Positions 5,084-5,774 of a stretch of DNA of 5,774 bases are shown in pieces. The stretch spans positions 1-5,774 of the forward strand of contig JAAXUU010000104.1 in NCBI GenBank assembly GCA_013335845.1, in the 5' to 3' direction. The translations under genes were made by a program, and so were the position numbers. The DNA is from Actinomycetota bacterium (GTDB lineage: Bacteria; Actinomycetota; Coriobacteriia; Coriobacteriales; RUG844). Below the pieces are notes generated by a model. The model did no database searches, had not been told where the DNA came from, and was given only the letters and a program-made list of their open reading frames with translations. The stretch's first letter is position 1; every line of letters starts with the position of its first letter.

Positions 5084-5774
5084 TTACGAGAATCGAGGTA
5101 TGTCCACACACACTATAGTCCCCTGCTCGCTGGACATGATCGTGAGTTTGCCCCGCGCCGCTGCAGCCCTTTCCTGCATGATACGAATGCCCAGACGCTC
5201 GGGAGCGACAGACGAAAGATCGAAGCCGCGACCATTATCCTGAATTATAAACGATAGATGGCGACTGTCTTCCTCAAGCGTGACATGGACACACGTTGCT
5301 TCGGCATGTCGGAGCGTATTCGATAGACATTCGTTCAAGATACGCATGAGTTGTAGCGCCGTCTGCATGGACACCGCAATCGGTTCGGCAACGTGTATAT
5401 CCAGCTTGGTTTCGATACTCCACTGGTCTTCGAACCGCGCGAGACAATCCCTGATACCCTCAAGCAGTCCATCGTCTCTTTCAAGTGGGGTTCGCAATGA
5501 GAGCATTTCCTCCCGCAGTACCTTCATAATGCGACGAGTAACCCCTTCAAGACGTTCGAGATCGGTGTGAACAGCCTCGTTATCACCTTCCTCGTAAGAG
5601 ATGAGCGCTGTATCCACATTGATGGCCAATGTACTGATGAGTTGCGAGAGATTGTCGTGGATTTCGGTACTCAGGCGTTTGCGCTCTGTCAGGATTTGAA
5701 GTTCGGCTTCCTTCTTCGACATCTGCACACGCTGGACCAACACGCCGAGCACGCGCCCGATACCCAACAAATAT
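5084..5774 (-). CDS. Sensor histidine kinase, NarX/DegS-type (3' part, cut by window edge)
   Basis: The C-terminal 228 or more residues of a HisKA_3-type sensor kinase; the frame stays open to the right edge, so the sensing domain and any membrane segments are outside the window. Counting from the TTG codon at 5770, a coiled-coil-like linker (about 12-35) leads to the H-box RKRLSTEIHDNLSQLIS with phospho-acceptor H38. The ATPase domain has the N-box LNECLSNTLRHAEA (N147, N151), the G1 box DNGRGFD (178-184), and a LGIRIMQERA segment (193-202) typical of this kinase group. All residues needed for autophosphorylation appear present. It should phosphorylate D58 of the regulator encoded 30 bases downstream. 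The signal sensed cannot be inferred. The TTG at 5770 is not a proposed start; the codon before it is sense. Confidence 0.93.
   Translation of the reverse strand, partial: YLLGIGRVLGVLVQRVQMSKKEAELQILTERKRLSTEIHDNLSQLISTLAINVDTALISYEEGDNEAVHTDLERLEGVTRRIMKVLREEMLSLRTPLERDDGLLEGIRDCLARFEDQWSIETKLDIHVAEPIAVSMQTALQLMRILNECLSNTLRHAEATCVHVTLEEDSRHLSFIIQDNGRGFDLSSVAPERLGIRIMQERAAAARGKLTIMSSEQGTIVCVDIPRFS

Noticed and set aside
1..5774. CRISPR arrays, tRNA genes, insertion sequences, attachment sites
   Set aside because: I saw no regularly spaced repeats, cloverleaf structures, transposase motifs or flanking terminal repeats on either strand.

Overview
All supported genes in this window lie on the minus strand, so it reads from right to left. 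The order is sensor histidine kinase (3' part only), response regulator, FKBP/SlyD-type prolyl isomerase, a 105-residue protein I do not recognise, a large molybdopterin enzyme subunit, and a four-cluster-type ferredoxin subunit cut off by the left edge. The moderately high GC content, the DMSO-reductase-superfamily enzyme related to transhydroxylase/catechol dehydroxylase, and the adjacent LuxR-type regulation suggest an anaerobe, possibly a gut or rumen actinobacterium of the Coriobacteriia (Eggerthellaceae type). That placement is an inference, as there is no rRNA or marker gene here.

Region 5774-4376 is a two-component system: a NarX/DegS-type kinase followed after 30 bases by a NarL/FixJ response regulator with a strong ribosome binding site. 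It ends in a near-perfect hairpin that contains the regulator's stop codon. Region 4375-3163 holds a probable promoter, the SlyD-like gene with a His/Cys-rich metal-binding tail, and the small hypothetical gene joined to it by a TAATG stop/start overlap. A second perfect hairpin follows.

Region 3162-1 is the enzyme operon. A promoter region of about 200 bases carries a good -10 element, a cluster of TAGCC/GGCTA half-sites at an activator-like distance, and an inverted repeat in the leader. The 901-residue catalytic subunit follows, then the ferredoxin subunit 9 bases later. The catalytic subunit most resembles, from memory of the family, the large subunit of pyrogallol-phloroglucinol transhydroxylase. 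It keeps the Asp-Ser pair at the molybdenum site and lacks the N-terminal cysteines for an iron-sulfur cluster and any Tat signal, so a cytoplasmic enzyme acting on a hydroxylated aromatic is the best guess.

Working model (inference): the kinase senses a substrate or redox cue, the regulator binds the half-site cluster and switches on the molybdoenzyme, and the SlyD-like protein helps folding or metal handling. The most interesting loose ends are the substrate, the shared palindrome found both upstream of the enzyme and at the end of the regulator gene, and the unidentified small protein.
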